Assembly (NCBI GenBank): GCA_964654815.1
Contig: CAZZLH010000015.1
Span: forward strand, 1 to 31,247
Direction: 5' to 3'
Length of the DNA stretch: 31,247 bases
DNA from: ZLKRG08 sp964654815
GTDB taxonomy: Bacteria; Actinomycetota; Actinomycetes; Nanopelagicales; Nanopelagicaceae
Below are positions 8,028 through 15,840 of the stretch, one piece after another; positions within the stretch are counted from its first letter, which is position 1, and each line of letters begins with the position of its first letter. A program made the translations under genes and the position numbers. The notes under the pieces are model-generated. The model saw nothing but the letters and a program-made list of their open reading frames with translations, made no database searches and was not told the DNA's origin.

Positions 8028-8801
8028 ATGGCCTCGGCAATTATCTATTTGGCGATCATCGGAATGTGGGTCGCCTATTTTCTGCCTCGATGGATTCATA
8101 CCCATGATGAGTTCTCTGGCAAATCAGTGGAGCGTTACAAGAGTGCGCTGCGTGTTGTTGCAGGAGATTCAGAGAATGCGTATTCGCTCGCAATTCACAC
8201 TGACTTAGATGAGCCATATAAGAGATCTCAGTCATTGCTACGCCGCAGAATTATCTTCTTACTAATTATTTCCACCTTAATCGCGACAAGTGTTGGTGCA
8301 TACATGGAACTTTTACATTTGGCATACATCGCAATCCCAATCTCAGGGTTTGTGGTTTATTTAGCTCACACTCGCAGAACTATCAATCGCCAAAGAATTC
8401 ATCGTCGGCGCATAGAGAGTCTGCAGCGGAGTACTCAAGGAATTTCACATGTAAATCTCTCTGAAGTAATTGCACCAAAGGATGAGGTGCATGATCAAGA
8501 GCGATGGGTGCCACTTTCAGAGCGGGAGCTCTCAGGCGTTGTGATTCTGCCACAAGGTAGCGCAGCAACTCGTGGCAGTTGGACCCCAAGCTCTGTACCG
8601 GCACCTACATATGTCAGCGCACCCAAAGCGGTGACACCTCGAAGAGTTATTGATCTGACTATTCCAGGTGCATGGAGCGAGGAGCAGGAGCGTCTAGAAC
8701 GAGAGGCGCTTGCCGCAGCTGCACCGTCAATAGATGAGGTATTTGATCAGCAATTGGCAGAGGAAGCAGCACAAAAACGCGATCGTGCGGTTAACGATTA
8801 A
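8028..8801 (+). CDS. SepX/GlpR-like actinobacterial membrane protein
   Basis: The 257-residue product has one helix at the extreme N-terminus (about 2-20, IIYLAIIGMWVAYFLPRW), a cytoplasmic stretch with SGKSVERYKSALRVV, two adjacent helices (about 75-91 and 95-112), an Arg-rich segment and a long charged tail containing RRVIDLTIPGAWSEEQERLE and ending RAVND. This layout, and its place two genes after a moeA-like gene, match the actinobacterial family of M. tuberculosis Rv0996, which I believe includes Streptomyces SepX and Corynebacterium GlpR, membrane proteins of cell division. A TTG at 8019 is an alternative start, but ATG fits the -10 box better. It ends one base before the convergent pmt gene. 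Family identity is from memory and position, not a search. Confidence 0.72.
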   Translation: MASAIIYLAIIGMWVAYFLPRWIHTHDEFSGKSVERYKSALRVVAGDSENAYSLAIHTDLDEPYKRSQSLLRRRIIFLLIISTLIATSVGAYMELLHLAYIAIPISGFVVYLAHTRRTINRQRIHRRRIESLQRSTQGISHVNLSEVIAPKDEVHDQERWVPLSERELSGVVILPQGSAATRGSWTPSSVPAPTYVSAPKAVTPRRVIDLTIPGAWSEEQERLEREALAAAAPSIDEVFDQQLAEEAAQKRDRAVND

Positions 8802-8802
8802 T

Positions 8803-10029
8803 TTAAATCCAGGAACTCCACCACATACGTGCGTACCAAGCTTTGTAAGTGGTAATCATTCCAGTAAATAACGGGTAGAAATAGAAGAAATTAAGGGCAA
8901 TCGCCAGAACGGCAATCCCAATCGCATATTTGAATCTGGCATCGTACTCATAGGCGATTTTCGCGAGTAATACGATAGCCAAGATGATAAATGGTTGAAT
9001 TACTATGGCGTAGAAAGTGAATACTGTACGTTTTTGGAAGAAGAACCAGGGTAAGTAGCCGGCTAGTAATCCGATGAATGGGATTAGTGAAGCAAAATCT
9101 AACTCCCGCATGGCCAGGTTATGTAAATTAATTCCAATCAACACGATCAATGCAATCGCACCTATCCACCAAAGTATCGGAGTACCGATAGCTAAAACTT
9201 CCTGAGCGCAATCCTTAGCGCCACAACCTGTTTTGGGAGATTGGTAGAAGAATGAAGTGGGTCTTCCCATGATTATCCAACTCCAGGGATTTGCTTGATA
9301 AGGATGTTTCTCAGTTAGTCCAGTATGAAAACTGAGCATCTCTTTGTGATACAAAAATAGTGACGAGAGTGGATTTGATTTTGAATTTCGATCCCAACCA
9401 TTGGATGACAAGAACCAGCCACTCCAAGATACGAGGTACGTTACGCCACTGATCAATCCAATTTTTATGGTTCTCAATAAATTGCGATTCAAGATTAATT
9501 CAAGAAGCAAAAGAGCGGCAACAAAATATATAGCGCTCCATTTGCTACCCATTGCGAGACCAAGATAAATAGCGAACCGCAAATAATTCGCGCTTAACCA
9601 TGCGTTGACTGCGAGTAGTACAAATAAGGTAAGGAAGATATCTAATAGGGCGGTCCTAGACATCACCAAGTTAAGACCATCTAGCGCCATTAACAGAGCA
9701 GCGAGAATCGCCCACTTATTATCTTGAAATATCCGTTGGGCGATTCGAGCCGTGAGATAAACAGTAAGTGTTCCGGCAATCGCAACCGCAATTCGCCAGC
9801 CGAATTCGGAATCTCCAAAGAGCTGTATACCCAATGCAATCAGCCATTTGCCAACTGGCGGGTGGACCACAAACTCCGCTTTGCCATCTGCCAACTCAAC
9901 GCCGTATTTCAAATAATCACGGGCGCCATCTACATAGTAGACCTCATCGAATACCAAGCCTTTTGGGTTTGCCAATTGGAAGATTCGCATCAAGAATGCG
10001 ATGAAGGTGATCACCAACGTCCCGAACAT
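8803..10029 (-). CDS. pmt: Polyprenol-phosphate-mannose: protein O-mannosyltransferase (GT39)
   Basis: The 408-residue polytopic protein has the GT39 signatures: FDEVYYVDGARDYL just after the first helix, with the catalytic Asp-Glu; VVHPPVGKWLIALG; FGWRIAVAIAGT; TALLDIFLTLFVLLAVNAW; and the GSKWSAIYF loop. It ends YARMWWSSWI, as actinobacterial homologues do. It would move mannose from a lipid carrier to Ser/Thr of exported proteins at the membrane. It is shorter than the roughly 520 residues I recall for M. tuberculosis Rv1002c, mainly in loops. A GTG at 10059 could add ten residues, but TACTCT ends six bases before the ATG at 10029, which supports a leaderless start there. It diverges from rsmI, as in mycobacteria. 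Confidence 0.9.
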   Translation of the reverse strand: MFGTLVITFIAFLMRIFQLANPKGLVFDEVYYVDGARDYLKYGVELADGKAEFVVHPPVGKWLIALGIQLFGDSEFGWRIAVAIAGTLTVYLTARIAQRIFQDNKWAILAALLMALDGLNLVMSRTALLDIFLTLFVLLAVNAWLSANYLRFAIYLGLAMGSKWSAIYFVAALLLLELILNRNLLRTIKIGLISGVTYLVSWSGWFLSSNGWDRNSKSNPLSSLFLYHKEMLSFHTGLTEKHPYQANPWSWIIMGRPTSFFYQSPKTGCGAKDCAQEVLAIGTPILWWIGAIALIVLIGINLHNLAMRELDFASLIPFIGLLAGYLPWFFFQKRTVFTFYAIVIQPFIILAIVLLAKIAYEYDARFKYAIGIAVLAIALNFFYFYPLFTGMITTYKAWYARMWWSSWI

Positions 10030-10035
10030 AAGTAA

Positions 10036-10041
10036 AGAGTA
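10036..10041 (-). promoter_or_regulatory. -10 box for leaderless pmt
   Basis: On the minus strand TACTCT is followed by TTACTT and then ATG at 10029. The spacer TTACTT is identical to the one before the small ORF at 2056. This decides the pmt start against the GTG at 10059. Confidence 0.45.
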
Positions 10042-10059
10042 AATGAGATGATTACCCAC

Positions 10060-10899
10060 ATGAAGCTGCTGCTTGCAGGCGTCCCGCTTGGTAATCCAAG
10101 CGATGCCTCTGCGCGCCTGATATCCGCAATCAAAGATGCGGAAATTATCGCAGCCGAGGATTCACGGAAGTTCCAGCGACTAGCACAAGAGCTCGGCATC
10201 AGCGTCTCCGCCAAAGTGCTCTCATTCTTTGAGGGCAATGAAGTAGAACGAACCGAACAACTGATTGAGTATTTAAAAGCTGGCACTCAGGTGCTGGTGC
10301 TAACAGATGCAGGTATGCCTACAGTTAGCGATCCTGGGTATAAATTAGTGAGAGCTGCGATTTCGCAAGGAATCCCGATAGAGGTGATTCCTGGCCCAAG
10401 TGCTGTGACCACTGCAATTGCGCTCTCTGGATTGCCAACCGACAAATTCACTTTCGAGGGTTTCGTGCCGCGTACTCAAGGTGAGAAAGAGAGTTTCTTC
10501 GAACAATTACGGTATGAATCACGAACCATGGTGGTTTTTGAAGCACCTCATCGAATTCTCGATACTTTAGAAGTCGCGTTGAAGATATTAGGAACGAAGC
10601 GTCCTGCAGCAATATGTCGAGAGATGACCAAGACTTACGAAGAGACCATCCGGGGTTCGCTTGCAGAGTTAGTCGAGTGGGCCAAATCAAAAGAGATGCT
10701 TGGCGAATTCACTATTGTCATCTCAGGAGCAACTGCTGGATCAAAAGAACAGAGCCGCCAAGAGATTGTGCTTCGAGTGCATCAACTCGAACGAGCTGGA
10801 ATGGATCGAAAAGAGGCGGTCTCTGCGGTCGCAAAAGAGCTTGAACTACCAAAACGTGAAGTATTTGATGCGATGGTAAGTGCGAAACAGAGCGAATAA
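10060..10899 (+). CDS. rsmI: 16S rRNA (cytidine1402-2'-O)-methyltransferase
   Basis: The 279-residue product begins MKLLLAGVPLGNPSDASARL and holds the RsmI signatures: IIAAEDSRKFQRLA, VLVLTDAGMPTVSDPGYKLV, IEVIPGPSAVTTAIALSGLP and FEGFVPR. It methylates the 2'-OH of C1402 in the decoding centre, using S-adenosylmethionine. An ATG at 10048 would add four residues; I chose 10060 because family members begin right at this strand. The C-terminal segment (MDRKEAVSAVAKELELPKREVFDA) is the usual helical tail. It is followed after 20 bases by metG, an order conserved in Actinobacteria. Confidence 0.94.
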   Translation: MKLLLAGVPLGNPSDASARLISAIKDAEIIAAEDSRKFQRLAQELGISVSAKVLSFFEGNEVERTEQLIEYLKAGTQVLVLTDAGMPTVSDPGYKLVRAAISQGIPIEVIPGPSAVTTAIALSGLPTDKFTFEGFVPRTQGEKESFFEQLRYESRTMVVFEAPHRILDTLEVALKILGTKRPAAICREMTKTYEETIRGSLAELVEWAKSKEMLGEFTIVISGATAGSKEQSRQEIVLRVHQLERAGMDRKEAVSAVAKELELPKREVFDAMVSAKQSE

Positions 10900-10919
10900 T
10901 CGGCAGGTAAACTAAGGAA

Positions 10920-12500
10920 ATGACCAAGAAGGCTTATTACGTAACTACGCCTATCTATTACGTAAATGATGCGCCGCATATTGGCCATGCCTACACCACG
11001 GTTGCCGGTGATTTACTGACAAGGTGGCATCGACAAAAAGGTGAGCCAACTTGGTTCTTAACTGGCACCGACGAGCATGGGCAGAAAGTTATGCGCACAG
11101 CTGAGGCAAATAATGTGGCACCGCAGAGCTGGGTCGATACCTTGGTTTCAGATGCGTGGTTGCCAACCTGGAAAGCGTTGAATATCGCAAATGATGATTT
11201 CATCCGCACCACATCGCCACGTCACACCACTAGAGTTCAGCGTTTTCTGCAGAAGCTAAAGGACACCGGCTACATATATGCCGGTAAATTCGAAGGTCCT
11301 TATTGTGTAGGTTGCGAAGAGTTCAAATTACCGGGTGATCTACTTGAGGAGAATGGCCAAAAACTCTGCCCAATCCATAGCAAGCCAGTTGAGATTGTTG
11401 ATGAAGATAATTGGTTCTTCAAACTCTCTGAATTTAGAGAGGCGCTGTTAAAGCATTACAAAGAGATCCCCGAGGCATGTCAGCCGGAGAGTGCGCGCAA
11501 TGAGGTGATTGCATTTTTAGAGGGCGAGGTCAGAGATCTTTCAATCTCTCGCTCTACTTTCACTTGGGGCATACCGGTGCCTTGGGATACCAAACAGGTG
11601 GTTTATGTCTGGTTCGATGCCCTTTTGAATTATGCAACTGCAGTTGGACTAGGCGATGATGTCGATGATCCAAAGAGCGAAGGCGCAGCGAAGTTTCAAA
11701 GTACATGGCCAGCAGATGTGCATTTAGTGGGTAAAGATATTCTCCGTTTCCATGCGGTCATCTGGCCAGCAATGTTGATGGCGGCCGGTCTGCCGATTCC
11801 AGGAAAAGTATTTGCTCATGGCTGGTTGCTTGTTGGTGGCGAGAAGATGAGTAAGAGCAAGCTAACTGGAATTGCTCCTAGTGACATTACCAATCATTTC
11901 GGGGTTGATGCTTTCCGCTATTACTTCATGAGAGCAATCCCATTTGGAAGCGATGGATCATTCTCTTGGGAGGATATGAGCGCTCGTTACACCAGCGAAT
12001 TGGCCAATGATTTTGGCAATTTGGCATCGCGTTTAACTGCGATGATTGAGAAATACTGCGATGGCAAGATTCCCGCGCCCACCTCGGGGGGAGAGCTTGC
12101 TGAGCTCTTGAAAAGCACCGTCGCCCGTGCAGATGAGGCGATGTGTAATCTAGATTTTCAGGGCGGAATTTTGGCCATCATGGAATTCTGCAAGCGGATA
12201 AATCTCTATGTCACCGAGACAGAGCCGTGGGTCTTGGCCAAGCAAGGCGAGAGCGATTCCGAAAGCCAAGCGAGATTATTAGAGGTGCTCTACAACACCG
12301 CAGAAGGAATCAGAGCGCTTGCGGTGCTCTTAAACCCGGTCATGCCAGAGAGCTGTGAAAAATTATGGAACCAATTAGGTGCAGGCACTTTAGGAGCGAT
12401 TGGTAGTCAAAAGATCGCAGATGTTGCGAAGTGGGGCCAACTTCCACAAGGAAGTCAGGTTACGAAAGGCGCACCACTATTTCCACGATTGGAAGAGTAA
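10920..12500 (+). CDS. metG: Methionyl-tRNA synthetase
   Basis: The 526-residue class I synthetase starts TKKAYYVTTPIYYVNDAPHIGHAYTT, with the HIGH signature, and carries GTDEHGQK and the KMSKS loop as EKMSKSKLTG near residue 312. A connective-peptide segment has YCVGCEEF and CPIH, remnants of a zinc knuckle. The C-terminal anticodon-binding helices are present (NDFGNLASRL; TEPWVLAK). There is no added tRNA-binding EMAP-like domain, as is usual for the shorter form. AAGGA lies right before the ATG. It charges initiator and elongator tRNA-Met in the cytoplasm. tatD begins immediately after the stop codon, implying coupled translation. Confidence 0.97.
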   Translation: MTKKAYYVTTPIYYVNDAPHIGHAYTTVAGDLLTRWHRQKGEPTWFLTGTDEHGQKVMRTAEANNVAPQSWVDTLVSDAWLPTWKALNIANDDFIRTTSPRHTTRVQRFLQKLKDTGYIYAGKFEGPYCVGCEEFKLPGDLLEENGQKLCPIHSKPVEIVDEDNWFFKLSEFREALLKHYKEIPEACQPESARNEVIAFLEGEVRDLSISRSTFTWGIPVPWDTKQVVYVWFDALLNYATAVGLGDDVDDPKSEGAAKFQSTWPADVHLVGKDILRFHAVIWPAMLMAAGLPIPGKVFAHGWLLVGGEKMSKSKLTGIAPSDITNHFGVDAFRYYFMRAIPFGSDGSFSWEDMSARYTSELANDFGNLASRLTAMIEKYCDGKIPAPTSGGELAELLKSTVARADEAMCNLDFQGGILAIMEFCKRINLYVTETEPWVLAKQGESDSESQARLLEVLYNTAEGIRALAVLLNPVMPESCEKLWNQLGAGTLGAIGSQKIADVAKWGQLPQGSQVTKGAPLFPRLEE

Positions 12501-13358
12501 TTGGCCGATCGCCACAATCGTGATCTAGATAGACCGCTAGCGCCGGCACCAGAACCGTTGGAGATTAAGGCGGTAGATTCCCATGCACATCTTGAGATCA
12601 TCACCAACACCGAAGCAGATGCCCCAGAAGTTGCTGAGGTAATAAAAGCGGCAGATGTCGCGGGAATCGATCGAATAGTGCAAGTTGGATATTCGGCAGA
12701 GCAATCCAAATGGTGTGTGAAACTTGCCGAGTTATATCCCGGCAAAGTGCTAGCTGCAGTGGCACTTCATCCAAATGAGGCTCCGATTGTCGCCGATTTA
12801 GAGTCAGAATTAGCGGTTATTTCCGAGCTAGCAAAACATCCGCGAGTGCGCGCGATTGGTGAGACTGGTTTAGATTATTTTCGAACCCCAGTGGAGTTGC
12901 AAGAACGTCAAAGATATTCATTCAAAAGGCATATAGAGATTGCGAAGTCAGAAAATCTTGCTCTAGTAATCCATGATCGTGACGCTCATGAGGATGTATT
13001 AAAAGTACTTGCTGAAGTTGGTGCACCCGAGAAGACCATATTTCATTGCTATTCTGGCGACTTAGAAATGGCCAAATATTGTGTTAGCCATGGTTATGTA
13101 CTCTCATTTGCGGGCACCGTAACTTTTAAGAATGCGCCAGCATTACGTGAGGCCGTGCGCTATGTGCCAGACGATCTTTTGCTCGTCGAAACTGATTCAC
13201 CATTCTTGGCTCCGATGCCAAACAGAGGTGCGCTAAATACCCCGGCGCAAATTGCCAATATTGTCAGGTTTATTGCATCCGAACGCGGGGTATCACCAGC
13301 TCATATTGCAGAAGTAACTAGTGCAAATGCAGAGCGATTATTTGGATCCTTCGCATAA
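12501..13358 (+). CDS. tatD: TatD-family metal-dependent DNase/hydrolase
   Basis: The 285-residue TIM-barrel hydrolase shows all metal ligands of the family: VDSHAHLE (HxH), GETGLDYF (Glu), IHDRDAHED (His), FHCYSGDLE (His) and VETDSPFLAP (Asp). TatD proteins act as 3'-5' exonucleases and in D-aminoacyl-tRNA or DNA repair contexts. The start is TTG at 12501, directly after the metG stop, with GGAAGAG upstream. The first 25 residues are charged and Pro-rich before the barrel. It overlaps rsmA by one base (TAATG). In mycobacteria the resuscitation factor gene rpfB lies between tatD and rsmA; it is absent here. Confidence 0.92.
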   Translation: MADRHNRDLDRPLAPAPEPLEIKAVDSHAHLEIITNTEADAPEVAEVIKAADVAGIDRIVQVGYSAEQSKWCVKLAELYPGKVLAAVALHPNEAPIVADLESELAVISELAKHPRVRAIGETGLDYFRTPVELQERQRYSFKRHIEIAKSENLALVIHDRDAHEDVLKVLAEVGAPEKTIFHCYSGDLEMAKYCVSHGYVLSFAGTVTFKNAPALREAVRYVPDDLLLVETDSPFLAPMPNRGALNTPAQIANIVRFIASERGVSPAHIAEVTSANAERLFGSFA

Positions 13359-14200
13359 TGTCACTACTTGGCGCGGCTGAGATCCGCGAATTAGCGGCGA
13401 GATTAGAGCTACGCCCATCAAAGGGTTTGGGGCAGAACTTCGTGATAGATGGGAATGTCTGTCAGCGAATAGTCAGACAGGTACAAATCAAGCCAGATGA
13501 TGTGGTGCTTGAGATTGGCCCAGGCCTAGGCTCACTCTCATTAGCCATTTTAGAAACCGGCGTGCCTTTAATTGCAGTTGAGATCGATGAACGATTAGCC
13601 AACTTACTACCTGAGACAGTCAAAGCTCATAACCCTGATGCAGATTTAACGGTGATACATCAGGATGCAATGAAATTAGATCAATTTGATCAATTAGCAA
13701 TTTCTGATAAGAAAGCACCTACAGTTTTGATTGCCAATCTGCCTTACAACGTTTCAGTTCCGGTCTTGTTAAATCTCTTGGAGCACTTCTCGAGCTTACG
13801 AGAGGGAGTTGTGATGGTGCAGGCGGAGGTGGCAGATCGCTTGGCTGCGAAGCCGGGAAGTAAGGATTATGGCGTTCCCAGTTTGAAGGCGGCATGGTGG
13901 GCGGAGCTAACTCTGGCTGGAAATATCTCTCGAAGCATTTTTTGGCCAGTACCGAATGTGGATTCGAAATTGGTTCATTTCAAGCGCCATAATCCGATGG
14001 ATTCTGAGCAGATTCGAAACCAGGTATTTAGATTGATTGATGCCGCATTCTCTCAGCGACGAAAGATGATTCGCTCGGCGCTGACTTCGGTATTAGGCGA
14101 GAATGCTGAGAGCATAATCTCAAGTGCGGGCGTTGATCCTACTTTAAGAGGCGAGGCGCTGGACCTAAAAGCTTTTCATGCAATCGCAACTAAACAGTGA
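13358..14200 (+). CDS. rsmA: 16S rRNA dimethyladenosine transferase (KsgA)
   Basis: The 280-residue product has the N-terminal PSKGLGQNFVIDGNV, the SAM-binding VVLEIGPGLGSLS, the acidic VEIDERLA strand, the catalytic NLPYNVSVPVL motif, and the C-terminal FSQRRKMIRSAL region. It dimethylates A1518 and A1519 of 16S rRNA late in 30S assembly. The length is normal. The ATG at 13358 overlaps the tatD stop by one base, so translation is coupled. The ispE -10 box lies in the 25 bases after its stop. Confidence 0.96.
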   Translation: MSLLGAAEIRELAARLELRPSKGLGQNFVIDGNVCQRIVRQVQIKPDDVVLEIGPGLGSLSLAILETGVPLIAVEIDERLANLLPETVKAHNPDADLTVIHQDAMKLDQFDQLAISDKKAPTVLIANLPYNVSVPVLLNLLEHFSSLREGVVMVQAEVADRLAAKPGSKDYGVPSLKAAWWAELTLAGNISRSIFWPVPNVDSKLVHFKRHNPMDSEQIRNQVFRLIDAAFSQRRKMIRSALTSVLGENAESIISSAGVDPTLRGEALDLKAFHAIATKQ

Positions 14201-14213
14201 AGCAAAAAACTAC

Positions 14214-14219
14214 TAGTGT
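14214..14219 (+). promoter_or_regulatory. -10 box for leaderless ispE
   Basis: TAGTGT (TANNNT) is followed by six bases and the GTG start at 14226. There is no Shine-Dalgarno sequence at a useful distance, so ispE is probably read from a leaderless mRNA within the rsmA-ispE junction. Confidence 0.42.
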
Positions 14220-14225
14220 GTAGGT

Positions 14226-15137
14226 GTGCGCTACAAGTCCGTTGAGATTCAAGTTCCCGCAAAGGTGAATTTGCAATTATCGGTTGGACCAAAAGAGGCC
14301 GATGGCTACCATGAAGTCGTTACGGTATTTCAAGCTATCTCGCTGTATGACAATTTGCAGATCACCCCAGCAGATGAATTTGAATTGAATGTAACTGGTG
14401 ATTACACAAGTGGTGTACCTCTAGCAAAGGATAATTTGGCCTACCAAGCGCTGGAACTGATGTCTGAGAAATTCCAAACCTCAACCAAGTTCAAGATTGA
14501 GATTAATAAGAGCATTCCAGTCGCTGGTGGTCTAGCTGGCGGTAGCGCAGATGCAGCTGCAACCTTGCTAGGCATTGATTGTCTTTATGGATTGAATCTA
14601 TCTAAGGATGAATTGAGCGAGATCGCTCGGAAATTAGGCAGTGATGTGCCATTCATGTTGCATGGCGGAACCGCAATAGGTCGAGGTTATGGGGATCAAG
14701 TCACGCCTGCGTTATCGCGCGGTAATTACCACTGGGTGATTGCGGTATCTAGCACTGGATTATCAACTCCAGCGGTTTACGGAGAGTGTGATCGATTAAG
14801 AGCAGGGCTTGATATTAAAGCGCCAAGCTTGAATGACGAACTCCTTCAGGCGCTGTTGTCAGCAGATGCAACAAGAGTGGGTAAATTCTTAAGCAATGAT
14901 TTACAAGCTGCGGCATGTTCGATTCGACCTGCGCTACGTCTGATACTTGATACGGGTCAGGAGTATGGGGCGCTAGGTGGAATAGTTTCTGGTTCGGGGC
15001 CATCTGTGGCATTTTTAGTGGCAGATGAGGATCACTCACTTGATTTAGCGGTGGCTCTGACTTCAAGCGGAGTAGTAGGAAGCGTGGCAAGGGCGCAGGG
15101 GCCGGTACAAGGCGCGAGAGTTATTTCAGTAAATTAA
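14226..15137 (+). CDS. ispE: 4-diphosphocytidyl-2-C-methyl-D-erythritol kinase
   Basis: The 303-residue GHMP kinase has VPAKVNLQLSVG with the conserved Lys, the DGYHEVVTVFQAI strand, the ATP-binding PVAGGLAGGSADAAATL glycine loop, the catalytic-Asp GSDVPFMLHGGTAIGRG segment and the C-terminal GSGPSVAFLV loop. It phosphorylates CDP-ME in the MEP route to isoprenoids. The GTG start is supported by the -10 box six bases upstream. It ends four bases before the convergent marR gene, and the two stop regions share a 12-base direct repeat. Confidence 0.96.
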   Translation: MRYKSVEIQVPAKVNLQLSVGPKEADGYHEVVTVFQAISLYDNLQITPADEFELNVTGDYTSGVPLAKDNLAYQALELMSEKFQTSTKFKIEINKSIPVAGGLAGGSADAAATLLGIDCLYGLNLSKDELSEIARKLGSDVPFMLHGGTAIGRGYGDQVTPALSRGNYHWVIAVSSTGLSTPAVYGECDRLRAGLDIKAPSLNDELLQALLSADATRVGKFLSNDLQAAACSIRPALRLILDTGQEYGALGGIVSGSGPSVAFLVADEDHSLDLAVALTSSGVVGSVARAQGPVQGARVISVN

Positions 15138-15158
15138 ATCATCAACTTAAATCATCAA
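15134..15158. repeat. Tandem 12-base direct repeat across two stop codons
   Basis: TTAAATCATCAA occurs at 15134-15145 and again at 15147-15158, with one base between. The first copy includes part of the ispE stop and the marR stop. It looks like a small local duplication; a role in ending both transcripts is possible but not shown. Confidence 0.7.
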
Positions 15159-15654
15159 ATGGAATCGCCAGATCCCGCAACAAAGCAGCTAATTGATTTT
15201 GTTCGCCTTTGGTAAGGGATTTCAAGAATTCTCGCTCGCGACTTAATAAGTCTTCCATCGCCGTATCTACCGCCTTCGCACCGCTTTTAGTTAAAGTGAC
15301 CAAGATTCCGCGGCCATCTTGCGGGTCTTGAGCTCTAGTAATCAAACCCAATTCCTCAAGGCGATCTAATCGATTTGTCATGGTGCCGCTGGTAACCATA
15401 TTTTCTTGAATCAATTGCCCAGGAGAGAGTTGGTAAGGCGGACCAACTCTACGTAGCGAAGCGAGCACATCAAATCCCCAAGTTTCTAATTCTGCGAATG
15501 CATTTCTCCTTGCGATATCTAAATGTTTAGAGATGCGGGTAATGCGGGATAGCACAGCAAGTGGAGTGAAATCTAAATCTGGCCGCTCTTTCTGCCATGC
15601 TTTAATGAGGCGATCAACCTCGTCTTTATTATCTTTGTTCGATTCGCTATTCAT
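15142..15654 (-). CDS. MarR-family transcriptional regulator
   Basis: The 170-residue product has the winged-helix layout of MarR: a dimer helix (EVDRLIKAWQKERPDLDFTPL), then the reader helix region SGTMTNRLDRLEELGLITR, the wing QDPQDGRGILVTLTKSG, and C-terminal helices ending IPFDDLS. The insertion with LETWGFDVLASLRRVGPPYQLSPGQLI is typical of MarR groups that sense aromatic or oxidative ligands. No likely target gene adjoins it in divergent orientation except the tRNA-Gln region, so autoregulation or a distant target is likely. A TAATCT box lies nine bases before its ATG. It is convergent with ispE. Confidence 0.9.
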   Translation of the reverse strand: MNSESNKDNKDEVDRLIKAWQKERPDLDFTPLAVLSRITRISKHLDIARRNAFAELETWGFDVLASLRRVGPPYQLSPGQLIQENMVTSGTMTNRLDRLEELGLITRAQDPQDGRGILVTLTKSGAKAVDTAMEDLLSREREFLKSLTKGEQNQLAALLRDLAIPFDDLS

Positions 15655-15663
15655 GTGAAGGCA

Positions 15664-15669
15664 AGATTA
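15664..15669 (-). promoter_or_regulatory. Possible -10 box for marR
   Basis: On the minus strand TAATCT lies nine bases upstream of the marR ATG, the same layout as TAACCT before the sepX-like gene. The leader would be about three bases. No -35 or palindromic operator was identified. Confidence 0.3.
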
Positions 15670-15712
15670 TTGCAGTTTTGGCGAAATGCCTCTTATGCGA
15701 GAGAATACGGGT

Positions 15713-15784
15713 TCCGCCATTGTGTAGTGGCTAGCACATGGGCCTTTGAAGCCCAGGGTCCTGGATCGATACCAGGTGGCGGAG
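15713..15784 (+). tRNA. tRNA-Gln (anticodon UUG)
   Basis: A full cloverleaf is seen. Acceptor arms TCCGCCA and TGGCGGA pair perfectly. The anticodon stem TGGGC/GCCCA frames the loop CTTTGAA, giving anticodon TTG for CAA codons. The T arm CCTGG/CCAGG frames ATCGATA. Discriminator G is followed by an encoded CCA (15785-15787). It lies 56 bases before glmU. Confidence 0.95.
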
Positions 15785-15828
15785 CCACCTTAATAAAATC
15801 TCAGGTTTCAACGCTTCCGCTTCTACAT

Positions 15829-15834
15829 TAGAAT
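15829..15834 (+). promoter_or_regulatory. -10 box for leaderless glmU
   Basis: TAGAAT is followed by six bases and the GTG at 15841; no Shine-Dalgarno sequence is present. It is a strong match to TANNNT and predicts a leaderless glmU-prs transcript. Confidence 0.5.
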
Positions 15835-15840
15835 TATCTA

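Noticed and set aside
9724..10035. 103-residue plus-strand frame opposite pmt
   Set aside because: It is antisense to the conserved catalytic N-terminal part of pmt, and no promoter or ribosome site supports it.
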